Shown here in pieces: positions 43,062 through 52,202 of a DNA stretch of 64,000 bases. The notes under the pieces are model-generated. The model was not told the DNA's origin. It was given only the letters and a program-made list of their open reading frames with translations, and did no database searches. The stretch covers positions 310,001 through 374,000 of the forward strand of contig WLWS01000003.1 in assembly GCA_012103475.1 (NCBI GenBank), given 5' to 3'. The position numbers were made by a program, and so were the translations under genes. Each line of letters opens with the position of its first letter. The first letter of the stretch is position 1. This stretch comes from Gammaproteobacteria bacterium (lineage in GTDB: Bacteria; Pseudomonadota; Gammaproteobacteria; Eutrophobiales; Eutrophobiaceae).

Positions 43062-45245
43062 TCAATCTCGTATCGGCTTGAGTTCGTCTGAGATCCAGTC
43101 TATAGATCGACTGCGATTGTCTACATGATAGTGATGGCAGGTCAGACAACTCGCCGGCGCTCGCCCTTCCTGATGACACTGAGTACAGGTATTTCTGTTC
43201 ATTGACAGAAAGTGTGTTTCTACACCACTTTCTGTGTCTTCTTCCATGTTCAGGAGGTGACAGCTTGAGCAACCGTCATCGGTCATCAAACTGAAATGTG
43301 AGACATGAGAAAAGCGATTAAAATCTGTCGCCTTGTCCGCTGGTTTAAAACTTTGCCAGCGATTTTGTTCTCTGCTCACATGAGGAAACTCCCCGTTTTG
43401 TACACTCTTGGTATGGCATTTCATGCAGTTTCCAACAGAATTCTCAGCAGTTAACATGGAATATATGTTTTCGGTCAATGGACTGGACATATCGGCTGAT
43501 ACTTCGAGCCAGGATTTTAAAAAGGGATCCGCATGATCAGTCGGTCGGTAGCGTAACGTGCTGCCATCCCGATACCAGCCACCACTTTCTGCCCAGTCTT
43601 CTGAAGCAATAACATTAATATCAGATGATGATTCAGCAATTTCAGCTGAATCTGATCTTTCACCCTCATTCTCATCATCAGCAAAAAGATCGTCATCGTC
43701 ACTGAGTAAATCATCTTCTACTTCAAAAAGCCCGTCATCATCCAGCAATTCATCATCTTCAAGCAGCTCGTCATCTTCAATTAATAAATCACTTTCCTCA
43801 GACAGAACACCTTTCTCCGTTATAGACGAAGCGATTTCGGCCTTGTCATTCACAGACTCTGTCAAATCAGTGTCTGTAGAGCTCAGAAATGGTGACGACA
43901 AAGTCAGACGACCTGCTCTGTATTCTTTGATTTCCGAGGCCAGATTAGGAAACCAGTCTTCCTGGTTGCTGACCAGAGTATCGCGTGGTAAAGAGGCAAT
44001 AAGCCGATTTAGCAATGATTGATCGAGTGAATCATAGAATATGCCGGATAGGCGTTCATTCAAATGTCGGGTACCACCGGACTGAATATCATGGAACAGG
44101 GACTTTATTGCCCAGGCCAGCCTCGCTACATGTTCAAGTTCCTCAGGTTCAGCTTCGCTTAGATCATATAATTCAACTCTTTCGAGCTGTGTCAGACCTG
44201 TTTCCTGTGTGCTCAACAATAAACGCATGATTGGACTCAGTTCACCATCGGCCCGGGGCCACTCTCCGATATTCAAGCCCTGCTTTTCGAGTGTCTCGGT
44301 ATCCAGTTCCGGAATAGAAAGTACGGCCACACCTTTGGCGCTCGCTCGACGCTCTCCAAGAATCTGGTCAATATGGCAGGCACTACAGCTGTCGTCGAAG
44401 CCGACAGTGAGCATCCATTCACCGGTCTGGTCGGTATCATGACAGTTTTTACAACCAGTCGGAGCAATATCAAAATATTCATCCTTATAGAAATAGTCTT
44501 CCAGATGTTTGACATGATTAAAGCGGATACTGGTGGCTTTATCGTGAGGGTACTTTGTATATTCAGGATGTGACTCTTCAATTACATCGAATTTACGTTG
44601 ATGGCAGGTGTGACATTTTTCCGTTGCAAAGGCCTTCAGCGAATGAGAACGACCCTGATGCTCGCGATGACAGGTAGAACAGGCAATCGTTGTCGATTCG
44701 CCAGAGCTGAACTGATGAAATTCGCTGGCCAGTCTGGATTTCCAGTTGCTGTCATCAAGGTTCGCGTCTTCTCGGGTTTTCAAACGTAGATTGTTGTGGC
44801 TGGTGGAATGAGCGACGAAGGCATAGTCACCGAGTTTATGGCAGTTAAGACATTGTTCCCCATCGTTGTTTCTATCCCGGCTCATAGCTTTATGTAGCCA
44901 ACCGGACATGTCTTCACTTGCCGCTGTGTGACAGGACTTGCAATCTGCGACCTGTGCATGATTTATGCTCAAAGGGCCGGGCGACAGCATTGAAAGGATA
45001 TTGAATTTTGACAAATTAATTATGAAGACGGCCAGACACAGACTCACTATCCAGATAGCCGTTAACCTTTTCTTTGAACGTAAACTTCGTACAGGTCTGC
45101 AAGGGTTTTCTGTTTGCAGACAACGACCATACTTATCCGGGCCCTGTGCACATGGCTCGTTTCTGTTTCCACACAACCAGTTTTGATTCGGTCGCAAATA
45201 GGCGCTTTTCGAGTGGCTATGTTTCTGAAAAGGCTTGTCGTTCAA
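43062..45245 (-). CDS. Membrane-anchored decaheme cytochrome c
   Basis: This 727-residue protein carries ten CxxCH sites in two groups: at residues 102, 132, 189, 211, 265 and 287, then 607, 659, 687 and 700. Between the groups are a ~200-residue heme-free helical part and a strongly acidic stretch (~490-545, D/E/L repeats such as EDDELLEDDELLDDD). A transmembrane helix (~61-80) anchors it. The preceding 60 residues should be cytoplasmic (RSLRSKKR just before the helix) and hold four Cys at 25, 32, 42 and 49. The start is TTG in a TTGA overlap with the upstream stop, after AGGGGTG. It probably takes electrons from the diheme b protein. Confidence 0.88.
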   Translation of the reverse strand: MNDKPFQKHSHSKSAYLRPNQNWLCGNRNEPCAQGPDKYGRCLQTENPCRPVRSLRSKKRLTAIWIVSLCLAVFIINLSKFNILSMLSPGPLSINHAQVADCKSCHTAASEDMSGWLHKAMSRDRNNDGEQCLNCHKLGDYAFVAHSTSHNNLRLKTREDANLDDSNWKSRLASEFHQFSSGESTTIACSTCHREHQGRSHSLKAFATEKCHTCHQRKFDVIEESHPEYTKYPHDKATSIRFNHVKHLEDYFYKDEYFDIAPTGCKNCHDTDQTGEWMLTVGFDDSCSACHIDQILGERRASAKGVAVLSIPELDTETLEKQGLNIGEWPRADGELSPIMRLLLSTQETGLTQLERVELYDLSEAEPEELEHVARLAWAIKSLFHDIQSGGTRHLNERLSGIFYDSLDQSLLNRLIASLPRDTLVSNQEDWFPNLASEIKEYRAGRLTLSSPFLSSTDTDLTESVNDKAEIASSITEKGVLSEESDLLIEDDELLEDDELLDDDGLFEVEDDLLSDDDDLFADDENEGERSDSAEIAESSSDINVIASEDWAESGGWYRDGSTLRYRPTDHADPFLKSWLEVSADMSSPLTENIYSMLTAENSVGNCMKCHTKSVQNGEFPHVSREQNRWQSFKPADKATDFNRFSHVSHFSLMTDDGCSSCHLLNMEEDTESGVETHFLSMNRNTCTQCHQEGRAPASCLTCHHYHVDNRSRSIDWISDELKPIRD

Positions 45246-46060
45246 GCGGCACCCCTGAATGCGTAGACGAGTACCATATGCAAACTGATAAAAATCATTA
45301 ATGAAAGAGCAAGTGGTGCGTGGCTGATGCCCCAGTATTTGAGAGCACTTTGTAAAGCAAAATGAGTATCAAGCATGCGTTTTCGTTCAATACAATTCTT
45401 CAACAGAAGTGCATAATCTGCTTCCTCTTTATTCAAATAGCGCATCTGGTTTTGCAGTCCTGCGACAATACGCTCTATGGCATAGTTGGAGCCTAGTAGA
45501 TGACTGATAATGAAACGAGGACGATGGAAATACTCAGATAGATGACGGATATAATAATCAGCTAAAGTGGTGGAACCTGATTTCTCAACACAGTTTGTAA
45601 TCAGGGATTCAACTTCGTTTTTTAGTTGCAGGTTATAGCCGGGAATGCGTTCGTAGATTATTTCTTCACTTAAGTACGATAGGCGTTTGGCAAAATGTCG
45701 GTTGATCAAAAGACCCCCTATACCACTTGCCAGAACCAGCAGAAATAAAGTCGACATTAGTAATTCCAGTTTGCCGGCAGGTACTGAAAAGTTAATGTGA
45801 TTAAGAAAAACAATGAGAGAAAACAGGCCGAGGTAGTAGTGCCACTGTGCCCATAAGGAACTAGAACCCATTGGAATTATGCTTAGCCGTTTTTTCAGGT
45901 AGAAGGCGAAAAGTGTTGCAAACAGAATGATCATTAGCCAACCGGAATAATACTGGGGAACACGTAAAGAAAGATCGACTATTTCAAAGGCAAGAGTTAT
46001 CAGTAAGGACGCGATAACAAGCGCCGTGAAATTCCAGAATCGTCGCGCTCTAAATCGCAT
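45242..46060 (-). CDS. Diheme b-type membrane protein (predicted)
   Basis: This 272-residue membrane protein has about five helices: ~9-29, 38-54, 72-90, 96-118 and 243-265. Two helices each hold a His pair exactly 14 residues apart: H74 and H88 in WHYYLGLFSLIVFLNH, and H247 and H261 in HAPLALSLMIFISLH. Two H-x13-H helices are the heme-ligand pattern of diheme b cytochromes such as cytochrome b of the bc1 complex, so it should carry two b hemes across the membrane. The long loop (~119-240) is cytoplasmic or peripheral. It lies between an Fe-S protein and a decaheme cytochrome, as expected for a transmembrane relay. I recognise no named family. Confidence 0.75.
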   Translation of the reverse strand: MRFRARRFWNFTALVIASLLITLAFEIVDLSLRVPQYYSGWLMIILFATLFAFYLKKRLSIIPMGSSSLWAQWHYYLGLFSLIVFLNHINFSVPAGKLELLMSTLFLLVLASGIGGLLINRHFAKRLSYLSEEIIYERIPGYNLQLKNEVESLITNCVEKSGSTTLADYYIRHLSEYFHRPRFIISHLLGSNYAIERIVAGLQNQMRYLNKEEADYALLLKNCIERKRMLDTHFALQSALKYWGISHAPLALSLMIFISLHMVLVYAFRGAA

Positions 46061-47812
46061 TCAGCGATCGACCCAGTTACTTAGTTTGGCAATATCCTTC
46101 AGGTCGAGGCGTGTCAGTGCGTCATGCGGACAGGCTCTTTCGCAAGCGGGTTTACCGGAAACTTCAGAACAAAGATCACATTTGGTCGCTTTCAAAATTG
46201 GCTTGTGAGTGGCATCTTTGAAAAGCTGATTTGATTCATCCCTGACTTCTACCATGCGAATATTGTCATAGGGACAGTTGTTTGCACAGGTAGAGCAACC
46301 GATGCAGGTCGGATCGTTAATCTTGACTTCTCCGCCGGGGGCTCTGTGAATCGCGCCTGTAGGGCAACCAATCATGCACACCGGATCTTCACAATGCATG
46401 CAAGCGTTGGCAATCATATAGCGACCAAAACTTTTTCCATGTCGATTGAAGCGCGGGTTATTGTCGTGAGCATTGGCACAGGCCTGTACGCAATCATCGC
46501 AACGAATACAGCGTTGTAGATCAATGACCATGGCAGCACTACCGTTGATAAAACGATTTTCAACAAGAAACTCTGTTAGTTCTCTTTGAACAGGCGTGGT
46601 TTTTTGTTCTGGCGGCATTGTTATGCTACTGCCGAGTGATTCCTCCAACACGCCTTTTAGTGCCTCGTTTGACTCGGATTCAAATATGTTTTTCTCCAGC
46701 CATTGGGTCGGAATACGAATGGCATCGACATAGCCCAGAGCACGAAAGCTGCAGTTCAGAGGTTTGGGCTTACCTTCTAACCAGGCTGCATGCAGTTCAT
46801 CAAGACCGAACATCCCGCCTTTACTGAGATAGGAAAGAGTGTAATGACCAAAATTAATATTTCTGCTTACTCGTCCGAAGCCATTTCTTATAAGTAGCAG
46901 ACCGTCCGGAGAATCTCCCTCGCATGCTATCAGCGGTTCAGATTCGATAAGCTTGTTATAATCGGCTTCGGAGTTTGCCTGTTCCGATATCGTTTTAAAA
47001 CCACGTTGCCATTCAAATTCGCCATGTACTTCAAATAGAGCTTCTTTGCTAAGTTCTTTGATTAAATGAGGCGAGAGATGTTGAAATAGTGGCACGCTGA
47101 GCAAATGATCAGAGAGTCCTCTTTGGCGGTAGAGATCGTCAATCAGATCTCTGAAACCGGCTTCTCTTTTCCTGATTTCTCGTAAACCCTGCCAACGAAT
47201 CTCAAGAACTTCTATTGGTTCAAGAGCAATTACTGTGTTGGTGATTTCATTACGACCCAATACAGCAGACTCTCCGTAAAAATCACCGCTATGAAGTGTT
47301 TCCGATTCGCATGAGGCGCCGGCAATCAATTCTTCAACATTGTCAATAATGACACGTCCTTTGTCAGAGGCCCTTCTACCTGTATTTGACTTTAGCGCAG
47401 ATACGCTTGTGCGCACCTCCGGCAATCGATGTCGGCTCCACCAGCGCTTGATCGATTTACCAAGCGAGATTTTGTTGACTGAAACCTGACCCCATAAACC
47501 CGGATCAATGCCGGGAGGAGAAACCATAATGGCTTTGCCTGAAAGAATCAGAAAGGCCGAGTTCAGATACTCGCCTGCCCGAACCATTAGCTGATGTTTA
47601 TCAAAACGCCGAATGCGGCAATCGTTTCGAATCAAATCTTCAAGTTGCAGTGCTTTAGGGAAATTAGCAGGCTGCATGTTTCTGAAATGCGGACTGGCCA
47701 GTACGTGAAGCACTTGCTGTTCCTGCATATCTTCGTCAAAGGGTTGATCCCAACGGCGTGGTCTTTGTACGAGGATCTCATTCATAAAAAAACTTTTTCT
47801 ATAGTAAGTCAC
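46061..47812 (-). CDS. Cyclic-nucleotide-binding-like and four-cluster ferredoxin protein
   Basis: This 583-residue cytoplasmic protein has two cNMP-binding-type domains (~50-215, with GDFYGESAVLGRNEITNTV, and ~225-375, with GGMFGLDELHAAW). A DmsB/HybA-like region (~415-575) holds four [4Fe-4S] motifs: CIRCDDCVQAC, CMHCEDPVCMIGCPTG, CIGCSTCANNCPYD and CDLCSEVSGKPACERACPHD. The phosphate-binding Arg of the cNMP sites is not clearly kept in either domain, so they may sense something else. The start is GTG at 47812 or ATG at 47785. It is adjacent to the flavoprotein gene without a gap and probably relays electrons from it to the membrane cytochrome. Confidence 0.88.
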   Translation of the reverse strand: MTYYRKSFFMNEILVQRPRRWDQPFDEDMQEQQVLHVLASPHFRNMQPANFPKALQLEDLIRNDCRIRRFDKHQLMVRAGEYLNSAFLILSGKAIMVSPPGIDPGLWGQVSVNKISLGKSIKRWWSRHRLPEVRTSVSALKSNTGRRASDKGRVIIDNVEELIAGASCESETLHSGDFYGESAVLGRNEITNTVIALEPIEVLEIRWQGLREIRKREAGFRDLIDDLYRQRGLSDHLLSVPLFQHLSPHLIKELSKEALFEVHGEFEWQRGFKTISEQANSEADYNKLIESEPLIACEGDSPDGLLLIRNGFGRVSRNINFGHYTLSYLSKGGMFGLDELHAAWLEGKPKPLNCSFRALGYVDAIRIPTQWLEKNIFESESNEALKGVLEESLGSSITMPPEQKTTPVQRELTEFLVENRFINGSAAMVIDLQRCIRCDDCVQACANAHDNNPRFNRHGKSFGRYMIANACMHCEDPVCMIGCPTGAIHRAPGGEVKINDPTCIGCSTCANNCPYDNIRMVEVRDESNQLFKDATHKPILKATKCDLCSEVSGKPACERACPHDALTRLDLKDIAKLSNWVDR

Positions 47813-49069
47813 TCAAGCGTTTAGCTTCAGGTTTGATTTGGGTATAGCTACGCAGGGCAGGAAAGAACCATCTTCAACAGTCATCCCGGGTTCTTCAACA
47901 TAGCTGACTTGCCCTTCCAGAACTGCGGTCAGGCAGGTTCCGCAACTACCCGCACGACAGCCGCTGTCGATCTGAATTCCGGCGGCTTCAGCCGCGTCAA
48001 GCACAGTTCCAGACGACTGATTCCATTCGACAGACTTACCGGAGAGACCAAATTCCAGTTTATGAGTCGCTGTGTCTGTTGTATTGTCAGTGTTCACTTT
48101 GCGATTTTCAGCTTTAATGCTGGCTGGGCCAAAGGACTCGAAGTGTATTCTTTGCTCATCGACACCAAGGTTCCTTAAGCCATCGTTTATTGTTTTCATC
48201 ATGCCAGCCGGGCCACAGATAAAAAAATCTGAATCAAGAGGCGTTCCCTGTTGCTGAATAAAGTCTGTTGTGACACGACCCTTGTGTGCAGAAAGGTCCT
48301 TGCTCACGTCTGCGTTTTCATCGCTGAATAATTTGAATAAATGAAAATTATTTAGTTGTTGCTGAACCAGTTTGAAATGTTCCGTCATAATCTGGTCATT
48401 GTGATCTCTGGCCCCGTAGAAAAGCCAGATATCGCGCTCACTGCGATCGGCCAGCAATGTGTTCAACATGGAAAGAGCCGGGGTCAAACCGACTCCGCCT
48501 GCGATAAGAACCACAGGTGAATTTTCCGTTGTGTCGAGGAAAAATTTTCCATTCGGTGATTTTACGTCGAGTATATCCCCTGGTTTCAACTGTTCATGAA
48601 AATAGCAAGATGCCACCCCATCCACGGCGTCGTCTTTCTCTGCAGGGGCTGTTTGCTTCCGAATAGTGACGCGATAATAATCATTTGCCTTCGGGCTATC
48701 CGACAGGGTATAGCAGCGTATGACTGGTTTACTCAAACCACTGACTTTAAGTTTAAATGTCAGATGTTGGCCAGGAAGAAAAACACCGGGTGGTTTACCA
48801 TCATGAGGAACAAGATAATAGGATTTGATTATTCTGTTCTCTTTTACGATATCCCGGACTCTGAATTTTCGCCAACCAGACCAGCCCGGCTGCGTCGCAT
48901 CTGCTATTGTATTGGCAAGAGTTTTTTCGGCGAGTTGAGCTTTGAGTAACTGTATTTCCAGTTGATGGCTACGCTGATTGTGCCGATAGCTACGAAGCTG
49001 TTGCCACGCGAATATCAATAGCTGCAGACTGATCAGGGAAAGTAAGATAATTCCTATATAAAACAACAT
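47813..49069 (-). CDS. Membrane-anchored FAD/[2Fe-2S] NAD(P)H oxidoreductase
   Basis: This 418-residue protein has one N-terminal transmembrane helix (~2-23) followed by positive residues, so the rest faces the cytoplasm. Then come an FNR-type FAD domain (~65-170; RCYTLSDSP, CYFHEQLKPGDILDVKSPNG), an NAD(P) domain (~172-290; VVLIAGGVGLTPALSML, FFICGPAGMM) and a C-terminal plant-type [2Fe-2S] domain (~335-418; CRAGSCGTCLTAV plus a distal Cys in FLPCVAIP). Organisation is like Hcr/BenC reductases but with a membrane anchor. It is first in the leftward multiheme unit, making it the likely electron entry from NAD(P)H. Confidence 0.92.
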   Translation of the reverse strand: MLFYIGIILLSLISLQLLIFAWQQLRSYRHNQRSHQLEIQLLKAQLAEKTLANTIADATQPGWSGWRKFRVRDIVKENRIIKSYYLVPHDGKPPGVFLPGQHLTFKLKVSGLSKPVIRCYTLSDSPKANDYYRVTIRKQTAPAEKDDAVDGVASCYFHEQLKPGDILDVKSPNGKFFLDTTENSPVVLIAGGVGLTPALSMLNTLLADRSERDIWLFYGARDHNDQIMTEHFKLVQQQLNNFHLFKLFSDENADVSKDLSAHKGRVTTDFIQQQGTPLDSDFFICGPAGMMKTINDGLRNLGVDEQRIHFESFGPASIKAENRKVNTDNTTDTATHKLEFGLSGKSVEWNQSSGTVLDAAEAAGIQIDSGCRAGSCGTCLTAVLEGQVSYVEEPGMTVEDGSFLPCVAIPKSNLKLNA

Positions 49070-49268
49070 AATCCGAAGCTTTTGGGAATTTAACTCTTAC
49101 TGTAAACGATATTATCGCTGCGGTCACCACGTAAGGCAGGAGCTGCACATAGTTTGCACATTTCAATTTGTGTTACAGACAACAAAAAAAACGTCAATTA
49201 CAATTTAATCACTGGTTTTTCTGCGATAATGAAAATTCGAATAGCCGCCGAAATCAGGATATCAACTT

Positions 49269-50738
49269 GTGTACACTTTAAACTTTGAACTTGTAATCAG
49301 GTCTTTCTTATTCTGTTTTTTTGGTCTGTTTTCGATATCAATCGTGGCAGACCAACAAGCTGACATGCAGGATATTTATTCCGGAAAACAGGAAACGCCT
49401 CCGAATGTTGTATTAATACTTTTTGACTGGGCGCGACGCGATGCGATAGGGATTTATTCAGATAAAAACGTATCAACGCCCAATATTGATAAATTGGCCG
49501 CCGCCGGAGTACGCTTTGAGAACGCTTATACTCCGGCCACGCTTTGCAGTCCGGCGCGGGCTTCACTGATAACCGGTACTTATCCACATGCTCATGGGAT
49601 TAGAAAGACAATGTATCCCGCTGGCATCAATGGAGGCCTGCCGACTATGTATCAGGACCCCATCGCCAATCCCTTTGACGATGCAAGGTTCAGTCTGGCC
49701 ATAAACTTTCCGAAATACCTGACAAACTCCGGTTTCGCCATGGCGCACATAGGTAAATGGCATCTGGGAACGATTAATCCGGGATTTTTTGATCTTTTTA
49801 AATCTTATAATTCACTAATGCCGCATTGGACCGGTGAACCTGAGGAGTCGGTTTATCGGGAAGATATACAAACTAACGAGGGTATACGCTTTATTCAGAA
49901 TAATGCAGACAGACCGTTTTTCCTCTATCAGTCTTTTTATACTCCGCATGCTCCTTTTCAACCGCCGAAGAAATATCAGGATATGTATAAAAACAGGGAT
50001 ATTGATCACAAGGACTATTATGCGGCAGTCAGCAGTCTGGATACGAATGTCGGTCGTATAGTCAAAACCCTGAAAGATAAAAAACTATTTAATAATACGC
50101 TTATTATTATCTCAGCGGATCACGCTGGTTCATTTCGGACTCGACCGGGTTCTTATCGGGGAATGGGAATCGCCTATGATGAAGCTGCCAGAATTCCGAT
50201 GATTATGCACTGGCCGGAAGGTTTGCCGAAGAATGTTGTCTGGAACTCAGGAGTTAGTCTCGTCGATGTAGCACCGACTATTCTTGCGGCCACGGGTATC
50301 AACACCAAAAGCCGAATTATGGAGATCGTTACCGGGCGGGTGGGATCGCCATTCCATGGGCGCGATTTGATAAGCGAGGTAAATTCTCGTAAAGACAGTT
50401 GGCCGACTCCCGTATTCATGCAGAATCTGCCTGAAGCTGCTGTCGAAAACTCCTGGTTTGACGAAAGGGCGATGCGAAATAAAAACTGGAAGTTAATACT
50501 ACGGGACTTTAACGCAGATCCCAGAGCACGGAGTAATGCATTTTTTGATCTTGGTAAAGATCCGGAAGAAGAGAATAATCTTTATTCGGATAAAAAGTAT
50601 AGAACCTTACTCATGCAGCAGCTCAAAGTAATGTTAGCCAGCGCTGAAAATCTGGATGATGAATTGAGTATTAGGCTGGCCAAGAAAGAACTGGCGATAC
50701 TGAGTCAAGACGAGGATTACGAATTTAAACTTTATTGA
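49269..50738 (+). CDS. Secreted cysteine-type sulfatase
   Basis: This 489-residue sulfatase has a signal peptide (~1-28). The formylglycine site is a Cys in LCSPARASLITGTYPHAHG (~92-110; C-x-P-x-R). Metal ligands are in NVVLILFDWARRDAIG and LIIISADHAG. The usual double Asp near the start is FDWARRD, a small change from FDDLG-type sequences. It removes sulfate from an organic ester, perhaps a polysaccharide, in the periplasm. An activating FGE gene is not in the window. It diverges from the electron-transfer unit. Confidence 0.9.
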   Translation: MYTLNFELVIRSFLFCFFGLFSISIVADQQADMQDIYSGKQETPPNVVLILFDWARRDAIGIYSDKNVSTPNIDKLAAAGVRFENAYTPATLCSPARASLITGTYPHAHGIRKTMYPAGINGGLPTMYQDPIANPFDDARFSLAINFPKYLTNSGFAMAHIGKWHLGTINPGFFDLFKSYNSLMPHWTGEPEESVYREDIQTNEGIRFIQNNADRPFFLYQSFYTPHAPFQPPKKYQDMYKNRDIDHKDYYAAVSSLDTNVGRIVKTLKDKKLFNNTLIIISADHAGSFRTRPGSYRGMGIAYDEAARIPMIMHWPEGLPKNVVWNSGVSLVDVAPTILAATGINTKSRIMEIVTGRVGSPFHGRDLISEVNSRKDSWPTPVFMQNLPEAAVENSWFDERAMRNKNWKLILRDFNADPRARSNAFFDLGKDPEEENNLYSDKKYRTLLMQQLKVMLASAENLDDELSIRLAKKELAILSQDEDYEFKLY

Positions 50739-50957
50739 ATTGTTTTCAGGAATTTGCTGACGCGTTTTGCCGCAATATCGACGAGGTAAATATTCCCTTC
50801 GGCATCTGCAGCAATATCAGTGGGCTGGGCAAAATGCCTGTTGTCGTTCCCCTGAATACCCGCTTCACCAAGGCTTCGTAGTAGCTCTCCATCATGAGAG
50901 AACTTGTGAACCTGATGTCCGCCGGCATCGCTTAACCAGACATTATCATTCAGGCGC
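50732..50957 (-). pseudogene. NHL-repeat beta-propeller remnant
   Basis: About 75 codons read as the end of a six-bladed NHL propeller: NVWLSDAGGHQVHKFSHDGEL, then FAQPTDIAADAEGNIYLVD. The frame upstream overlaps the end of the GST gene and shows no similarity there, so only the C-terminal blade or two remain. The stop overlaps the sulfatase stop by a few bases on the other strand. It resembles peptidylglycine-amidating-lyase-like NHL proteins. It appears to be a truncated gene left after the GST gene came to lie next to it. Confidence 0.65.
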
Positions 50958-51818
50958 GATTTTATCCTGAGTGTTTGTGTCGAAATCGCCGGCGTCGTGT
51001 CGTTCATGAAGTTGCTCGCTGGCGTCACCCCAGGTGCGATTGACCATGCGACCGCGCTGCACCGCTGAACGCTCATTGATCTCTCTCGCCCATCTGTACA
51101 GATGTTTGTAGGAAAGCACGTCTAGAAATTCACCAGCTTCATAAAGCGTATTAAAAGTAAGAACGCCGTACCAGGGCCAGATTGCCATATCCGCGATAGT
51201 GTACTCATCACCGCAAAAATACTGTTTATCAGCGAGATGCTTATCGAGTACATCTAATTGTCGTTTTATCTCCATCGAGAATCGGTTTATGGGGTACTCC
51301 ATTTTATAAGGTGCATAGGCGTAAAAATGTCCGAAGCCGCCGCCCAGATAAGGTCCGCTACCCATTTGCCAGAACAGCCATGACAGGCACTCTGAGCGGC
51401 TTGAGATTTCACTGGGTAAAAAAGATGAAAATTTCTCCGCGAGGTATAAAAGAATTGCGCCTGATTCAAATACCCGGATTGATGGCTTTAGAGAATGATC
51501 CATCAGCGCCGGGATTTTGGAATTTGGATTAACTTCAACAAACCCACTGCTGAACTGGTCGCCTTCGGTTATATCGATCAGGTGAGCATCATATTCCGCA
51601 CCTTCATGACCAAGTTCCAGAAGCTCTTCAAGCAATATGGTTGCTTTTACACCGTTGGGTGTGGCAAGTGAATAAAGTTGTAGCGGGTGTTTCCCTACGG
51701 GAAGGATTTTCTCGTGTGTCGCACCTGACACGGGTCTGTTGATATTGGCAAATTTGCCGCCGTTTTCAGCATCCCAGGTCCAGACTTTGGGTGGGGTATA
51801 AGAGTCTTCGTTACTCAT
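50946..51818 (-). CDS. yghU: Glutathione transferase, YghU type
   Basis: I start this at the ATG at 51818, giving MSNEDSYTPPKVWTWDAENG, which matches E. coli YghU; the open frame extends further but without similarity. At 290 residues it has the thioredoxin-like N-domain (PLQLYSLATPNGVKATILLE, NPNSKIPALMD, FESGAILLYLAEKF) and an all-helical C-domain (GGGFGHFYAYAP, DEYTIADMAIWPWYG). YghU binds two glutathiones and has disulfide reductase activity. Its C-terminal tail (LHERHDAGDFDTNTQDK) is complete. It is a single gene, and the NHL remnant begins at its end. Confidence 0.95.
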   Translation of the reverse strand: MSNEDSYTPPKVWTWDAENGGKFANINRPVSGATHEKILPVGKHPLQLYSLATPNGVKATILLEELLELGHEGAEYDAHLIDITEGDQFSSGFVEVNPNSKIPALMDHSLKPSIRVFESGAILLYLAEKFSSFLPSEISSRSECLSWLFWQMGSGPYLGGGFGHFYAYAPYKMEYPINRFSMEIKRQLDVLDKHLADKQYFCGDEYTIADMAIWPWYGVLTFNTLYEAGEFLDVLSYKHLYRWAREINERSAVQRGRMVNRTWGDASEQLHERHDAGDFDTNTQDKIAPE

Positions 51819-51994
51819 TTGTTCAGGCTTCCTTGGAAATAAATAAATTTGACGAAAGGCAGTATAACCAGCGAAATCTGATCGCGCACTATGCATATTC
51901 GTTGTTCATAAACTGATGAGGAGATTGATTTTAGTCCCTCCGCAGATGAGAATGAGACCTACTCAATAATCATACGATGCGGATTGGGGATAAT

Positions 51995-52183
51995 ATGGGC
52001 GGATTTGAAGTACTTGGTATAGTTATTTTTCTTTATACACTGTATTCCAGTGTTATCGGAGAAGTTTATGCGAAGGACAAGATATCAGGACGAACCATCC
52101 TTCGATTAGAAGAAAAGGTGTATTTCTGGGCCGTTATAAGCTGTTATTTTCTATTGTCCCTGGCTCTGATTTTCATTTTCTAG
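51995..52183 (+). CDS. Small membrane protein
   Basis: This is a 62-residue protein with two predicted transmembrane helices (~6-24 and 42-60) separated by a charged loop (EVYAKDKISGRTILRLEEK). I prefer the ATG at 51995 over the one 18 bases earlier. It begins a short rightward run with a SnoaL-type and an aspartate-dehydrogenase-like gene. No family is recognised. Confidence 0.5.
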   Translation: MGGFEVLGIVIFLYTLYSSVIGEVYAKDKISGRTILRLEEKVYFWAVISCYFLLSLALIFIF

Positions 52184-52202
52184 TTTTTCCAGAGGTGACA
52201 GC

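Noticed and set aside
42157..43272. Long form of the FecR protein
   Set aside because: The first 72 codons overlap the decaheme gene and hide the signal peptide; the ATG at 43056 fits better.
43558..44022. Serine-rich plus-strand frame of 154 codons
   Set aside because: It is the antisense of the Asp/Glu-rich linker of the decaheme cytochrome; poly-Ser is the mirror of GAT/GAA codons.
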